A stretch of DNA of 64,000 nucleotides from assembly GCA_036927565.1 (NCBI GenBank), contig JAYESD010000008.1:113940279-114004278 (forward strand), written 5' to 3'. How positions within the stretch are numbered: the stretch's first letter is position 1; each line of letters starts with the position of its first letter. This stretch comes from Tuctoria greenei (lineage: Eukaryota; Streptophyta; Magnoliopsida; Poales; Poaceae). A program made the position numbers and the translations under genes. This document shows, in pieces, positions 10,724 through 23,600 of this stretch. The notes beneath the pieces are model-generated. The model saw only the letters and a list, made by a program, of their open reading frames with translations. It was not told the DNA's origin and did no database searches.

Positions 10724-12277
10724 TGAAAGTGCATCTAGGAATCCCTTGTGGGTTTTGGATGATTTATGACAAGCAAATGAGATCCTAACCTCTTTGTTGA
10801 GATGAGCACAGGTTTTAAGTTAAAAATAAGCAAAGTGCCAAAAAGAAGGGAGAATGAGGAGCAATGTGGAGAAGAGCTCAAGGAACAAGATTAGTAGATC
10901 ATTGTGTGTGGAGTGTCTTAAGGAAACACACCCCAAGAGCTCAATCAAAAATAAACACACACATTGCACAAACTTATACAGGACTGGACTAGTCCGACCT
11001 ACACCGGACTAGTCCGATACCTTTCTGCACAAGATCGGACAAGTACGATATCCATCGGACTAGTCCGATATCTCTCTGACTAGAATCGGACTAGTTCTCC
11101 CCAGTGCGGACTAGTCCGCAAAACACTTCACAAGTCACACAAAATTGGACAAGTTCGATCACACACCGGACTAGTCCAATATCTTTCTAATGTCAATTGG
11201 ACAAGTCCGATATTAGCACGGACTAGTCCGAAAAACTCTCTAACCTAAATCGGTCAAGTCCTCAAAGTGCGGACTTGTCCTCATAACCACTTAGGGTTTC
11301 ACTGTCCGGACAAGTCCGATGTCTATTGGACTAGTCTGAAGATTTCCAGAAGTGAAATCGGACAAGTTCGCTCCTAGCCGGACTAGTCCGATATTTTGGG
11401 ACACTTAGGGTTTGCACACACAGCACACCGGACTAGTCTGGTGTCCACCACAGACTAGTCCGATCTTTCTAAACCCTAACGGTCACTTTTAGAAACCACA
11501 TATAAATAGAGGTGCACGACCCAAATTTAATATCTCTCAAACCCTAGCGCCGTCACACCTCCCAAGAGCCTCAAAAACACATCTCTCCACGAAATTAAGT
11601 GCAACAAAGATCAATCCTTTGAGGATACACTCTAGATCATTGGAGAGATACGTTCAACACTCATTGAGCTGTTGGTTTGACTCTCTAACACAATCCTGTG
11701 ATTTTCATTGTAATCTTTTGATTGTGTTCTTGGTGGATTTGTCATTGTAATCTAGGGGGGCCCTCAACGTGTGAGAAGGCCCCCTGAATTCAGTTATTCA
11801 CCCTTTTGTGATAAGTGGAAGAGGATTGGCCTTCGTGGCGATCCGACGAGGGTAGGGTTGGAGAAGACCCGATCCTTTTGTGGACTCCTCAACGTGGATG
11901 TAGGTTGCCTCTGTGGGAGCCGAACCACGGGATAAATCACTTGTGTATTGATTTGTGTTCATCGTTCATATTCATCACAACAATCTAGGGTTTGAATCAA
12001 TATTGCTTACTTTACATTGAATCATTAAGTATAAGATTGAATTGTGATATATCCTAGTACATCATCCTGCAACACTTAAATTAACTATATATTTCCGCTG
12101 CATACATCATAGAATCAAATTAATCGATCAAACTTAATCAACCTAGTCCGTACCCACCGGACTAGTCCGCACTTTACCGGACTAGTCCGATATCTCAAGT
12201 TTTGATTTTGTGGTTAAGTGTTGCAGGTTCCGACAAATTTCAAAAAGGCCTATTCACCCCCCTCTAGGCAACATTCA
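10724..12277 (+). repeat. 3' LTR of copia element 1
   Basis: 1554 bases, matching 491-2021 over its whole length with scattered transitions. TATA box at 11501-11508, palindrome cluster about 10980-11465 and again 12150-12195. Followed by the right target duplication ttatt at 12278-12282. Confidence 0.9.
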
Positions 12278-12282
12278 TTATT

Positions 12283-13126
12283 CTACCGGAGGTGGGGCCA
12301 TTCTCGATTCCTGCACTTCGATTTCAAGACTCTTTTGTTGTGCTGTTGGAGCGATGGTCCAGGAGTGAACCATCGACGCGTGGCTTGTTATGAATGCAGC
12401 AGATAAGATCTTTGAGTGAGGATCTCACGCAATTGAAGGTCGTCGGTTCCCAATACGAAAACCCTATCGGTTCCGCGCGTCCTGTCAGGTAGCCGCCATC
12501 GAGTTTCCCGCCACTCATCATGACAACGGTTCGCCTAGGGTAAGAACCTCGATCTCTTCGTCGGGATGGCCCCAGGCCCACTCATCATTGACGGGGTAGA
12601 CTTTTGAAAAGTGCCTTCGTTCTCACTGCGGTTTCCATCCAAGCGTCGCGGAGGCTTACTTAAGAAGGAAAGTGCGCCTGGTTTGAGGACTCTTTATGCC
12701 TTTGATCAAATTTGTGCTCAGAGCCTCCCAAACTCCGCCTAACTTCCCTTCCTTTGCTTCTCTTTGCTGCGATGGAGTTGGGTCTTCCCAAGAGCCGCCT
12801 CAAGGTTGCTTCCGGCCACTTAAAGACCTTATCGATGGCGATATACATGAACCTATAACCTCCGACAGCTTTTGGGAAAGGTCCCAAGATGTCCATGCCC
12901 CACACATCGAATGGCCATGTAGGAGGTATCATTTGTAGTGATTGAGCCAGTGTGTGAATCTGTTTTGCGTGGAACTGACACGCTTCAGATTTTTCACTAG
13001 CTCAACCGCATCCTGGAGTGCTCTAGGCCAGTAAAAGCCATGCCGAAAGGCTTTACCGACTAGCGTGCGAGAAGAAGCATGGTTCCCACACTCGCCTCCA
13101 TGGATTTCCGCGAGGAGCTCGCGGCC
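12283..13126 (-). pseudogene. Integrase of element A, internally truncated
   Basis: Minus strand. The zinc-binding H2C2 part is seen near 13000-13126 (EIHGGECGNHASS...), then the start of the catalytic core at 12932-12830 (WPFDVWGMDILGPFP with the first Asp, then IDK.FKWPEAT). The expected second Asp (D-N-G) and Glu region are absent; the sequence changes to an unrelated Lys/Arg/Ser-rich reading by about 12820. Only about 550 bases remain to the element 1 insertion, too few for a full integrase, so a deletion is likely. 12283-12660 shows no recognised coding. Confidence 0.7.
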
Positions 13127-14566
13127 TTATTCCCTTGAAATACACCGCATTAGGATGCCATTGGCACCGCGCCAGTAGAGATCCCCTTCTACCAGCATGT
13201 ATCTTTTAGCCAATCTGACAATCCGGTCAGCGGATACACTGTCTCCAAGAAGGATATTGTCTTTCAAGTAGCTCCGGATCTCTGAGATCCATACATCGGA
13301 GCTTACTTGAGCTTCTGAGCCTTGCGTGATGGGTTGCTCGGAGCTTCCGACAGCACCTACGACCCTTGGTGGACGCCATGGTAGCAGAGCCACCGGGACT
13401 GCCAGCTTTGTAGTGCTGGTCTCACCCCCTTCACTCAGTTCGGCAGGCTGAGCTGTTGGTTTTGACAACCTCCGGACGAAGGTTCCTTCAGGAGCCGGAG
13501 CTCCGGTTGAGGCTTTCGTCGAGAGTTTGTCGGCTTCAGCGTTGTGAAGACGCTGAACATGATGGAGATCCAGGACTTCGAAGTCCTTCTGAAGTCTCTG
13601 GACTTCAAGGAGATAAGCAGCTAGTTGAGGATTGTTACAAGAGCATTCACCTTTGACTTGTTTGATGATGAGTTGTGAATCTCCCTTCACCAATAGTTGT
13701 TTGACACCATAAGATAGTGTCACCTTGAGTCCGTAGATGAGAGCTTCATACTCCGCCATGTTGTTGGTTGCCTTGAAATCAAGGTTAACCATGTACTTGA
13801 CCTTCTCCCCAGTCGGAGCCAGGAGAAGGATTCCAGCTCCGCCCCCTGCTTTTGCACGGAGCCGTCGAAATAGAGGGTCTAGTGAGGCTCGGTGAATACC
13901 GGAACTTCAGGTTCTGGTTTCTGCTCACTGTGGCCCCCAGGGTTTGATCGAGAGGGAGTCCATTCCGCTACAAAGTCAGCCAAGGCTTGACTTTTGATTG
14001 CTTATCGTGACACGAATTCTAAATCTAATTCGGCCAGTTCCGCTGCCCACTTTGCAATGTTCCTAGTAGAATTAGGGTTATGCCAAATAGCACGCAATGG
14101 AGAAGAAGTTACCACTGATATTTTGTGGGCTTGGAAGTAGTGATGAAGCTTCCTTGAGGCAATAAGAACTGCGTAAAGCAGTTTATGCACCTCAATGTAT
14201 GTTGTTTTGGCGTCGTGGAGGACTTCACTGATGAAGTACACGAGACGTTGGATGGTATGAACCCTTTCAGAAGGACCTAAAGCTTCTTCTCCATCGACCC
14301 GGACCGTGCTGGAGGGTTCCGGACCTTCAGGTTGTGCTTCTTGGACCCTCCCGAAAGGATCCAAAATTTCTTCTTGTTCGACCCGGACCTCGCTGGAAGG
14401 ATCCAGGTAATCTTGGTCAGCTAGGTGAACCTCCTCAATTAAGTGAGGTTGATCCCCTAGCATTTTATCTTGATGCTCCGTGTCTGGGGGCTGGGACCTT
14501 GACATGCCTTCAGGTGATTCCGGACCCTCCCGGAGGAGTCTGGACTTCTGAACTAGAAGCGGCTCC
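13127..14566 (-). pseudogene. RNase H and connection region of element A
   Basis: Minus strand. 14505-14002 holds the tether/RNase H-like part of RT (VYFISEVLHDAKTTYIEVHKLLYA, then AIWHNPNSTRNIAKWAAELAEL), ending at a stop. 13792-13127 holds the RNase H domain typical of Tat-like elements (NMAEYEALIYGL, KGDSQLIIKQVKGE, HNAEADKLS) and a linker into the integrase zinc region. RNase H degrades the RNA of the RNA-DNA hybrid during reverse transcription. The break at 14566 is the insertion point of element 2; the other half begins at 38558. Confidence 0.8.
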
Positions 14567-15381
14567 TGAAAGTCGCCTAGAGGGGGTAAATAGGCAATAA
14601 TATCTGAAATGACTTAATTAAACGAGATTAATTCTCTGAGGTCGGACTAGTCTGCACAGGGCCGGACTAGTCCGCTCAGCACAGGATGAAAACTCTAAAA
14701 CTTGATTTCTACAAGTTATTTGCAGAAATAAAGTTCACCAAAGATATGAGCAATGTGTAGTAAACTTGTGAAGCTCAGATTGGGAGGTTTAAACACTTAG
14801 ATTGGAAGTTTATAATAATGATCAAAGTGTAAGGCAATAAGAGCAAAGTGAACCCTAATAGCAATACTAGTGATCACAAAAAGCGAGAGACAAGTGAAAC
14901 GAGATTTATCCCGTGGTTCAGCTCCACGAAGAAGCCTACCTCCACGTTGAGAAGTCCGCACAAGGACCGGGTCTCACTTGACCCTTCTCTCACCAAGCCA
15001 CCACGATGGTCGGCTTGGTTTCCACTATATCAATGGGTAATCACCAAGTTTGATGGGGCTACTCACAACTTGAGGATCCCACAAATCAATACAAGAGGAG
15101 CACACGAAGCTCAACTCACACATGCCACAAAACACAACACAATGTGCAAGAGATCAAACCGAGAGCCAAAGCGCGATGATCTTCCTTTAGTCTCCTTCCC
15201 AAACCCTAATATCTTCAAGTTTTGCTCTTAAGGGGTTAGTAGGATGAGTAGAAGGCTTTGGAAGGTTCTAGGATGCTTGTGGCGGCGCTAGGGTTCAAGT
15301 CATTTTCAAATGAGCCCGGTGGTCCCCTTTTTATAGAGGTCCCGAGCCCCTTTTGCTTACATCAACAAAGGGGCGGACTAG
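14567..15381 (-). repeat. 3' LTR of element 2, R/U5 side (first piece)
   Basis: Matches 36936-37745 of the other LTR. TATA box on the minus strand (TATAAAAA) at 15328-15335. Two palindromes near 14642-14675. Broken at 15381 by element 3; actag at 15377-15381 is the left target duplication. Confidence 0.88.
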
Positions 15382-16825
15382 TGTAAGGATCGAATGCCCA
15401 AGAGGGGGGGTGAATTGGGCTTCTTTTCAAAAATTAAAGCAATAAAACTCAATTACTAAAAGCCCAATTCCCTATGCAAACAACCTATGCATTCAAGTGA
15501 ATAGTAACTTTGCGATATATAAATGCATAAGTGTAAGGGGAGAGGAAGAAAGCGCAAACTCCCAAGGAGACACGAAGGCACGGGGATTTATCCTGTGGTT
15601 CGGCAAGATCGTCAAGATCTTCCTACATCCACGTTGTGGCACCCACCAAAGGGTATAGCCACTCCCAGGTCACTGAGACCAGGGATCTTCACTATACTTC
15701 TCCGTTCGCCAACCTCGGCAAGGTGGAGCTCAAGCCTTGTACAAGTTGGATCCTCCAGGCTTCCACAACCATCTTGGCAAGCTCCGGAAGGCTCTCTCCA
15801 ATAAAATCACCAAGGGACACTCCCTTACAGCTCTCACTACACTAGATATTACAATCACCAAGAATGGAAGCACACAAGCACTATCTCTAGCAAGTTCTAG
15901 CCTATCTCTTGGTGTGTAAGTGGTGTAGATGATCTAGAAGTGTTAGCTCAACGTCTTGAATGCTTGAGAATATGTAGAGTAGCTCTGGTTGTCAAGACTT
16001 GTCGAATAGACTGGTTGAAGGGGTATAAATAGCCAGCCTCCACGAAATAGTCGTTGGAAAAGTAGGCTGACATCACTGTTCTGCGAACACCGGATGATCC
16101 GATACTCCCCCTTCAGTTATCATCGGTCAAATCTAAATTAGCTGATGTCACTGTGTCAGATATGACCGTTGTTAGACCGATGTTACCCTTGCCTTCTCAT
16201 CGGATGATCCAGTGGTACTTCATCCAGAATTAGTTCAGAATTGATGCTTACTGGAGTGATCGACCGATGTGTTCATTGTTGTACATTGGATGGTCCGGTG
16301 TTACACTTGGTCCAGGGAGATTGCTTACTGTATTGATGGACCGATGTAACATGTCCTTCATCATCAGATGATCTGGTGAGTACTTAGTTCTGAGGTCTTC
16401 TTCTTCTGCTGAACCAACTCGACCGATGTGTTGTTTTCTGTAATCATCGGTTGATCCGGTGAGTTGATTTTGTTTGTTTCGAGTTGTTCTAAGTGATTCT
16501 TTTGGAATTTGCTCGGTTGACCTCTTAGGCATTGGTTGGAAATATTCTTCTGATGATTATCAAGCATTGAGTGCTGTCAATTTTGGTTGAATAATTTTGA
16601 CATGTGAGCTTTCACTTCTAATCTTCATAAACATTGATTGATCTCATAGAATGATTGTTTAGGGGTCTCCAATTATATCCAATGAGCAGTAGATGATATT
16701 CATATATATTTCATTTGAGTGTGATGAGTGATATGGGAGACCTTGCATCCACAAATTCATTAGTAAAATCCAATGGTTGTCATTAATCACCAAAACCATA
16801 CCTCATGGGGGCCTAGATGCTTTCA
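15382..16825 (-). repeat. 3' LTR of copia element 3
   Basis: 1444 bases against 1443 in the other copy. On the minus strand it starts TGAAAGCATCTAGG and ends CCTTACA. A TATA-like TATTTATA on the minus strand lies at 16024-16031. The U3 part (16080-16470) is full of CGGATGATCCG-type short inverted repeats and variants. Confidence 0.92.
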
Positions 16826-16855
16826 ATCTCCCCCTTTTTGGTGATTGATGACAAC
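16776..16855 (-). promoter_or_regulatory. Polypurine tract inside an inverted repeat, element 3
   Basis: Arms 16776-16795 and 16836-16855 are reverse complements over 20 bases with one mismatch. The 40-base loop contains the LTR start (16825, minus strand) and the purine tract AAAAGGGGGAGAT (16826-16839). One arm is in U3, the other in the internal region. The same arrangement is present in elements 1 and 2. Confidence 0.75.
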
Positions 16856-17185
16856 ACAACAAGTGAAGCATAATAGTAATGAATTTGACAATACGATACC
16901 CAAGAAGATATGCAATGAGTACAAGATATGGCACATTAAACTTGAAGACTCAAAAGAGATTAATAACTTGAAAGCTTAATGATCAACAACATATGAGAGA
17001 ATTAAGAGTCACAAGAATACTCAATGAAAAGCAAAGAAGTAGCAAATCATCAAATTACAAAAGGACTCCAAAAACTCTAAAAAGATAGACTCCCCCTACA
17101 GCTAGGACTCCCCCTGAGGCTAAGCTAGACTCCCCCTGACTCTTCCCCCCTTTGGCATCAAGACACTAAAAAGGAAGTCGAGTGC
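16856..17185 (-). other. ORF3-to-PPT region of element 3 with conserved purine block
   Basis: 16856-17090 is AT-rich with nothing recognised. 17095-17150 has several AGGGGGAGTC-like purine runs on the minus strand. 17141-17174 is the block shared with elements 1 and 2 (minus strand: TTTTTAGTGTCTTGATG, then CCAAAGGGGGGAAGA), 12 bases after the ORF3 stop. Confidence 0.6.
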
Positions 17186-19364
17186 CTAAGGATCCTGAGC
17201 GCTCGGAGCGATGACGAACTGGTCACTGTCGGGGGTGCTGTCGTCGGAGCTGCTGCGTGGTGCCGCCGAAGCTGGAGTAGAGGTGGCTGGAGCTGTAGGA
17301 GCCGCTGTCGGTGCCTGCTGAGGCTGAGCTGCTGGCAACGGGGCACTGACAACGGACGTCGACGTCTGCTAGAAAAGCGACGTAGCCGGCAAGGGAGAGT
17401 GGATAGGAGCACCTGGAGCAAGCAGTGGGGACATGCTGATCGTCGGGATCGGCGTGGCCGGCACTGGTGCTGAAGCTGGAGCCAGAACAGGTGGGCCTGG
17501 AGCAAGGCCTAGAAGCTGCGATGGCAGGGCAATCCCGGTCTGCGTGTAGAGGTTGGTGATCAACCCCAGGATGCCCATCATCGCCTGCTGCGTCTGCTGC
17601 TGCTGGTCAAGAGAGCGCTGGTGCATCTGATCAATCAGCTCAGTCAGCCTATCGGTGTCCTCTCGCCTCTCGCGGGTGATCTATCGCTGCATTTCCTGCT
17701 GCTGCTGCTGGAGCTCCAAGAGATGCGCATCCTGCTCAACTCGGGCCTGCTCAGCTGCAAGCCAGTCCAAGCGCTGCTGCTCAACCATCTACTGAAGTAG
17801 GGAGGTAAGCTCAGATGGTTGAGAGACTTGTGCCTCTTACACGGGAGGTGGAGTAGGAGGTGGCACAGTCGAGCCTCCAGCCTCCGCGTCGTGCAGCCTG
17901 GGTGAGGGAGGAGGCGGGAAGTACTCCTCGACACTGTTGCTGGTGTCACTCTCGGACCAAATATGCTGAAGGTCCTCACCCTGAGCCTCTACCTGTGCTA
18001 GTCTCTCGTCTTTCTTCTCCAGGTCTGACCAGTCTTCCTCGGATAGACGAGCACGGACCTGACGCTCAACAGGACGGCCAAGGCGGCGGTCTCCAGGAGC
18101 TGGAGCACGGTAGTGTCTGAACTGTGTGACGCTCTCGTCGGTGAGACTGTCATGCATGGCGGACCCCTCTGGAGCTACCATGTAGAGCAAGTAATTGATC
18201 CAGTGACCAAATACGAGCTGCCTCATCATCCCAACTCCATCAGTGATTACGTCCTCCATCTCACATATGAGGATGTCCATAATGTCGAACTCCATCCCGT
18301 TCATGATGTAGAACAGGAGAGTCTGCTGCAGGCTGGTGAACCCCTCAAGGTATCCGGACCTCGGTAGAAGTGTGCGGCACAAGGCAAGGTGCACAGTGCG
18401 CGCAACTGGAGTGAGTAGTACCGGTACCCTCGGCTGGTCTGGAGAGAAAGGCTGAGCAAACAGTGAACGTATCTCCTCAAGTGGTGGTGCCACTCCTCCA
18501 ATGAGCGGCCTCCTCGGTGGGTCAGCCTGTCCATACACCCTCTCGTGCAGGCAAGTGTCATGGAGGTCCACTCCTAGCAGCTGTCCCAAAGTCTGCCTGG
18601 TCAAGTGATGATGTTGGCCCATGAACATGAAATCAATAGATCTGCGGCCCTCAGAGACGTAGAGTGTGGCATAGAATACTCGGACCCAATCCTCCACGTA
18701 GGCACTCCTCTCGTAGGACATCAGCTCCACAAGCCCTCTATACCTCTCAAAGTAAGGGCGTATCTCCGTCTCGGCTGCCATTGCAAGCTGATCCCAATCC
18801 AGGAAATTATACTGGAAGAGCTTATGGCCCTGACGTCTGTAAGTCTCGTACAGTGATGCCTGTGTCAAGGTCCAAAAGCGGCTGTCCACGAGTGACTCTC
18901 TGGGATGTGGGAACCACTCCTCAAGTAAAATGCTCCACCTGAGCTTTCTGAGCTGCTTGGCCTTCATCTTCCGGTAATCGGTCAGGCGAACACCCTCAGC
19001 GACACGGACGTTGGTGTCCATCTCATAGACGGCTCTCTGGGCTGCCCTATCCTCTCGAAGGTCAGCAGCTGACGATCTCAGTCTTGAGGCTGCAGCTGGG
19101 TGACCCCGTGGGTCCTGGCTGAGCGCCAGCGAACAAGCGGCACTCAAGCGGCACTTCGGGCTCCTCTTCTTCCTCGGACTCCTCTGGCACGGGAGGCTGC
19201 CTCTGACGGGCCTCGCGGATCCTCAACGATCCTCCCCGGCCACGCTCTCGCTCCTCGATGGCGCGAGCAGCCATTAGGGCTTTCTTTGCCTCCTTCGACA
19301 GCTTCTGCTTTTTGGCGGCCGGCTCCTCGATAGCCTTGCCCTTTCCCTTCTTGTCACGGCCCAT
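17186..19364 (-). pseudogene. ORF3 of copia element 3, helical plant transposon domain with Q-rich coiled coil
   Basis: Minus strand, about 726 codons from ATG 19364 to TAG 17186. A basic start (MGRDKKGKGKAIEEP) runs to a frameshift near 19100-19150; from 19147 the frame is open to a TAA at 17837 and then continues with few stops. The core (about 19020-18170: DSRFWTLTQASLYETYR, LDWDQL, MFMGQHHHLTR, YIMNGMEFDIMD) aligns in layout with ORF3 of elements 1 and 2 but is far more diverged. A Pro-rich stretch, a Gln-rich probable coiled coil (17800-17600) and an Ala/Pro/Thr tail with an acidic end follow. No membrane segment or signal peptide. Role unknown; a Gag-associated or RNA/chromatin-binding accessory protein is only a guess. 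Confidence 0.72.
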
Positions 19365-20630
19365 GACGACGACGAGGATGAGCACGCGGGACAAGCGAGC
19401 TCGGGGACGGCGACGCAAAGGTCATCGAGGCCGGGAACCCTAGCGGTGAAGCGACGACGACCGAAAGGGGGAAGCACCACAGCGGCACAGAGGGCGGTGG
19501 TGGCTGTGCTTGGGGCAGCGACAGTGGTGCGTGGGAGGCGGCGACAGCGCTATGGAGAGGACAGCGGCCGGGCATGAGGCGGAGGCGCGACGTGGAGCGG
19601 TGCTGCGTGGGCGCAGGGAGCGGCGGCGGCGGCCGGAGGGCGGCGGCAGGGCGAGGGAGCGGCGACGGCGGAGTCGGGGAGAGAGAAAGGGAGGTGGAAC
19701 GGCGCGCTAAATAGGTGGGGCCCGAACCCTAGCTCAAATTTTTAACACCGGATGAACCAACGTTAGATGATAGGAACATCGGTCGAATGGCACAGTAAGG
19801 GTATTCCAAAAGGTACCGTTGACACCGGATGGTCCGACGTGGAAAGGATTTGCATCGGTGGAATTTAGCACAATTCCAGAAATGTGAACATTGGATGCAC
19901 TGATGTTTCTCAGATTGAACTCGTCGGTTGATTTGTCTTACTGACTGAACTGACCCTTGGCATTAGAACACAAACTGATCTGATGAGCTTCTGGCCTATG
20001 CATCGGATAATCCGATGACTACAAAACAGCAACATCCCATATATGTCCTTTGACTCAAACAAACAAACACGAAGAAACACGTGTCTTAGGACTTTTTGGG
20101 CAACCCCTTACCCCTCAAAAATACTAATTACCAATAACTTGGCTAAGCCCTAAAGCAAATAGAACACCAAAGAAAATAAGTAATAAATCCAAATAAAATG
20201 TAAGGCCCATGCTTTGTGAGCTAGAGGATGAAGACTTCTATCTCTTTAAAGCATATTCCTTTAGGCATTAACGCACCTAACATTTTGTTCTTTCCACATC
20301 ATATGAGTTGAGATATTGCATTTCAAACAAGTCTCTTTCTCATGAAGTGGGTTCCCCTTTGTGACAATCTTCTGTATACAATGCCAAACAATTTATAATG
20401 CAAGAAATTTAAATATGAGTGCAAGTCTATATGGCAGGCATCACGCAAGACATAAAATAAACCTATCTTGCCAAATTTGAACCTTTCAAAGGCTTCTTCA
20501 GGGAGATCCACTCTCCAAGCCTTGGGGAAAACCAAAAGAACCTCCATCCCAAGCTAACCCTTGATCACCCCTATCCTTCGAAAGTTAGACAAGACCTATA
20601 TGAGATGCATTCTTTCATGATCATGGCAAT
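19365..20630 (-). other. pol-ORF3 spacer of element 3
   Basis: 19365-19735 is GC-rich with CGGCGG-type runs, probably the ORF3 leader. 19740-20020 holds CCGGATGGTCCGA-type short inverted repeats, the same family as in this element's LTR. 20030-20630 is AT-rich and noncoding. Nothing else recognised. Confidence 0.55.
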
Positions 20631-23600
20631 TTACATGACGTTCGATGCATCTAGCACATTTAATTCACTTCTAAGTCTAGAAAAAGTTTTCTCATCAAGT
20701 TGTTTAGTGAAGATATCCGCCAATTGTTCTTCAGACCTAACACCTCGCAATGAGATGTCTCCCTTAGCTTCATGGTCCCTCAAGAAATGATGGTGAATAT
20801 CAATGTTCTTAGTGCGGGAGTGTTGAACGGGGTTTTTAGCTATCTTAACCGCACTTTCATTGTCACAAAGGAGAGGCACACAACCAAGTTTAATACCAAA
20901 GTCCAAAAGGGTTTGCTTCATATAAAGAATTTGGGCACAACATGGACCGGCCGCAATATATTCCGCTTCCGCCGTGGACAAAGCGACAGAATTTTGCTTC
21001 TTGCTAGACCAAGATACTAGGGAACGCCCAAGCAAGTGGCACCCACCGGAGGTACTCTTGCGATCCACACGGCATCCCGCAAAGTCCAAATCCGAGTAAC
21101 CCAAGAGATGGAATTTTGCACCTTTAGGGTACCACAAGCCCACACCAGGGGTATGCTTAAGATACCGAAGTATCCTAAAGACCGCCTTCCGATGCGATTC
21201 TTTAGGTGCCGCTTGAAAGCGAGCACACAAGCATACACTAAACATGATATCGGGCCTAGATGCGGTAAGATAAAGCAATGAACCAATCATAGAACGGTAG
21301 TTAGATTGATCAATAGGTTTACCGTCCTTATCCGCGTCGAGATGACAATTTGTTGCCATTGGAGTGCATCTTGAGCTACAATCTCCCATCTCAAATTTCT
21401 TCAAGAGGTCCTTGGTATACTTCTCTTGATAGACGAAGGTCCCCTCTTGAAGTTGCTTGATTTGAAATCCAAGGAAGAAGTTGAGCTCTCCAATCATTGA
21501 CATCTCGAATTCCCTAGACATCATTTTGCCAAACTAATGGCTAAGAGCTTCGTTAGTTGAATCAGAAATAATATCATCAACGTAAATTTGACAAATAAAT
21601 AATTCTCCGTCGATGTCTTTGGTGAAGAGTGTAGTGTCCACCCTCCTGATCTTGAATCCTTGCATGATCAGAAATCTTGTAGTCGTTCATACCATGCCCT
21701 AGGTGCTTGCTTGAGCCCGTAGAGCGCCTTGTGCAACCTAAACACATGATTAGGATTCCTCGGATCTTCAAACTCGGGAGGTTGTTCAACATAGACTAGC
21801 TCGTTAATATAACCATTAAGAAAGGCACTTTTCACATCCATTTGATAAAGCTTTATGTTATGATGTGATGCAAAGGCAAGGAGTATACGGATGGCTTCTA
21901 GTCGGGCGACCGGAGCAAATGTCTCCCCAAAGTCTAGTCCTTCAACTTGCGAGAACCCCTTTGCCACAAGTCTTGCCTTGTTGCGGACCACAACGTCGTT
22001 CTCATCTTGTTTGTTGCGGCACACCCACTTTGTTCCGATGACGTTCTTGTCCTTTGGTCGCTCCTCCAACACCCAAACTTCATTGCGGATGAAGTTGTTG
22101 AGTTCTTCTTGCATGGCCATCACCCAGTTTGGATCTTGGAAGGCTTCCTCAATGTGAGTGGGTTCTACACATGAAACAAACGAGTAGTGCTCACAAAACG
22201 AAGTGAAATGGCGAGAACATGTACTTACTCCCCTTGATGGACTTCCGATAATTTGGTCCATCGGATGCGCCTTGGAGATGTGTCCATGCCTCATAAGTGG
22301 TTGTGAAGCACTTGGTGGTGGTGATGCGTGTTGCTCTTCTTGTGGTTGGACTTGATCATGGACTTCTTCTTCTTCTTGATGTTGTGTGGCTTGTGAATCT
22401 TGAGTCGGCAATGGATCATCCTTCTCTTCTTCATCAACTTGAGGCGCCATAGATGTATTGATGTTGGAACTTGAAGCTCCCCCTTGATCATGGCTCTTCT
22501 CAACTTTAGGCTTGATGTCTCCAATGGTCATGTTCTTCATAGCTTCTCGTAGAGGCTCATCATCTATTTCATCATGACCAAAACTCTCCTCTTGGGAGCC
22601 ATTAGTTTCATCAAACTCAACATCACAACTTTTCTCAACTACACCGAAGATTTGGTTGAATACTCGATGTGCTTTTGAGTTTGATGCATAACCAAGAAAT
22701 ATACCAACATCACATCTTCTTTCAAACTTACCGAGCCTTTTCTTGCGGTAGATGTAGCACTTGCACCCGAAGACTCGGAAATAGGAGATGTTGGGCTTTC
22801 TCCCAATGAGAAGTTCGTATGGGGTCTTTTGAAGTAGTCGATGTAGGTAGACCCTATTTGTGGCATGGCACGCCGTGTTGATTGCTTCGGCCCAAAACTT
22901 CTCGGGTGTGCCATAGTCATCAAGCATTGCTCGTGCAAGAGTGATGAGAGTCTTGTTCTTCCTTTCAACGACACCATTTTGTTGAGGAGTGTACGTGGCC
23001 GAAAACTCATGCTTCACACCTTCACAATCACACCACTCCCTAATGCTGTAGTTCTTGAATTCAGTGTCGTTGTCACTCCGGACCTTGATGATGGGAAGTT
23101 GAAATTCCCTTTGAGCACGGTTAGCGAAGGTCTTGAACACTTTCAGAATTTCACTCTTGTCACCTAGAAACAAAGTCCAAGCATAGCAAGAGTAATCATC
23201 AACTATAACAAGACAATAGAGATTACCGCCAAGACTTTGATATATGGACGGTCCGAAGAGGTCCATGTGGAGTAGCTCAAGTGGCTTGGAGGTTGACACC
23301 ATTGTCTTCATCGGGTGGTGTGAAGCAACTTGCTTCCTAGCTTGACAAGTGCTACAAAGCTTGTTCTTCTCAAATGTGATATCCTTCACACCGGTCACCA
23401 TCACAAGCTTGAATGACTTCTTGAGCTTGCTCATTCCAATGTGCGCTATGCGTCGATGCCATAGCCAACCCAAACTCGTCTTAGTGAAAAGACAAGTGGT
23501 CAAGCTAGCATCCTTGTTGGTGAAGTCTACTAGGTAGAGATGTCCATGCCGAAATCCTTTGAAGATTAGTTCTTGGCTTGTTTCACTAGTCACAACAACA

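Larger units (their letters stand above)
491..12277 (+). mobile_element. Copia element 1 (SIRE/Maximus-type) with third ORF
   Basis: Complete 11.8-kb element. LTRs 491-2021 and 10724-12277 begin TGAAAGTG and end CATTCA; perfect target duplication ttatt at 486-490 and 12278-12282. A Met-tRNA primer site follows the 5' LTR and a purine tract precedes the 3' LTR. Internal order: gag, protease, integrase, RT, RNase H, spacer with palindromes, ORF3. Five transition differences in about 138 compared bases at the LTR starts suggest it is older than element 3. All ORFs carry stops, so it cannot move by itself. Confidence 0.92.
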
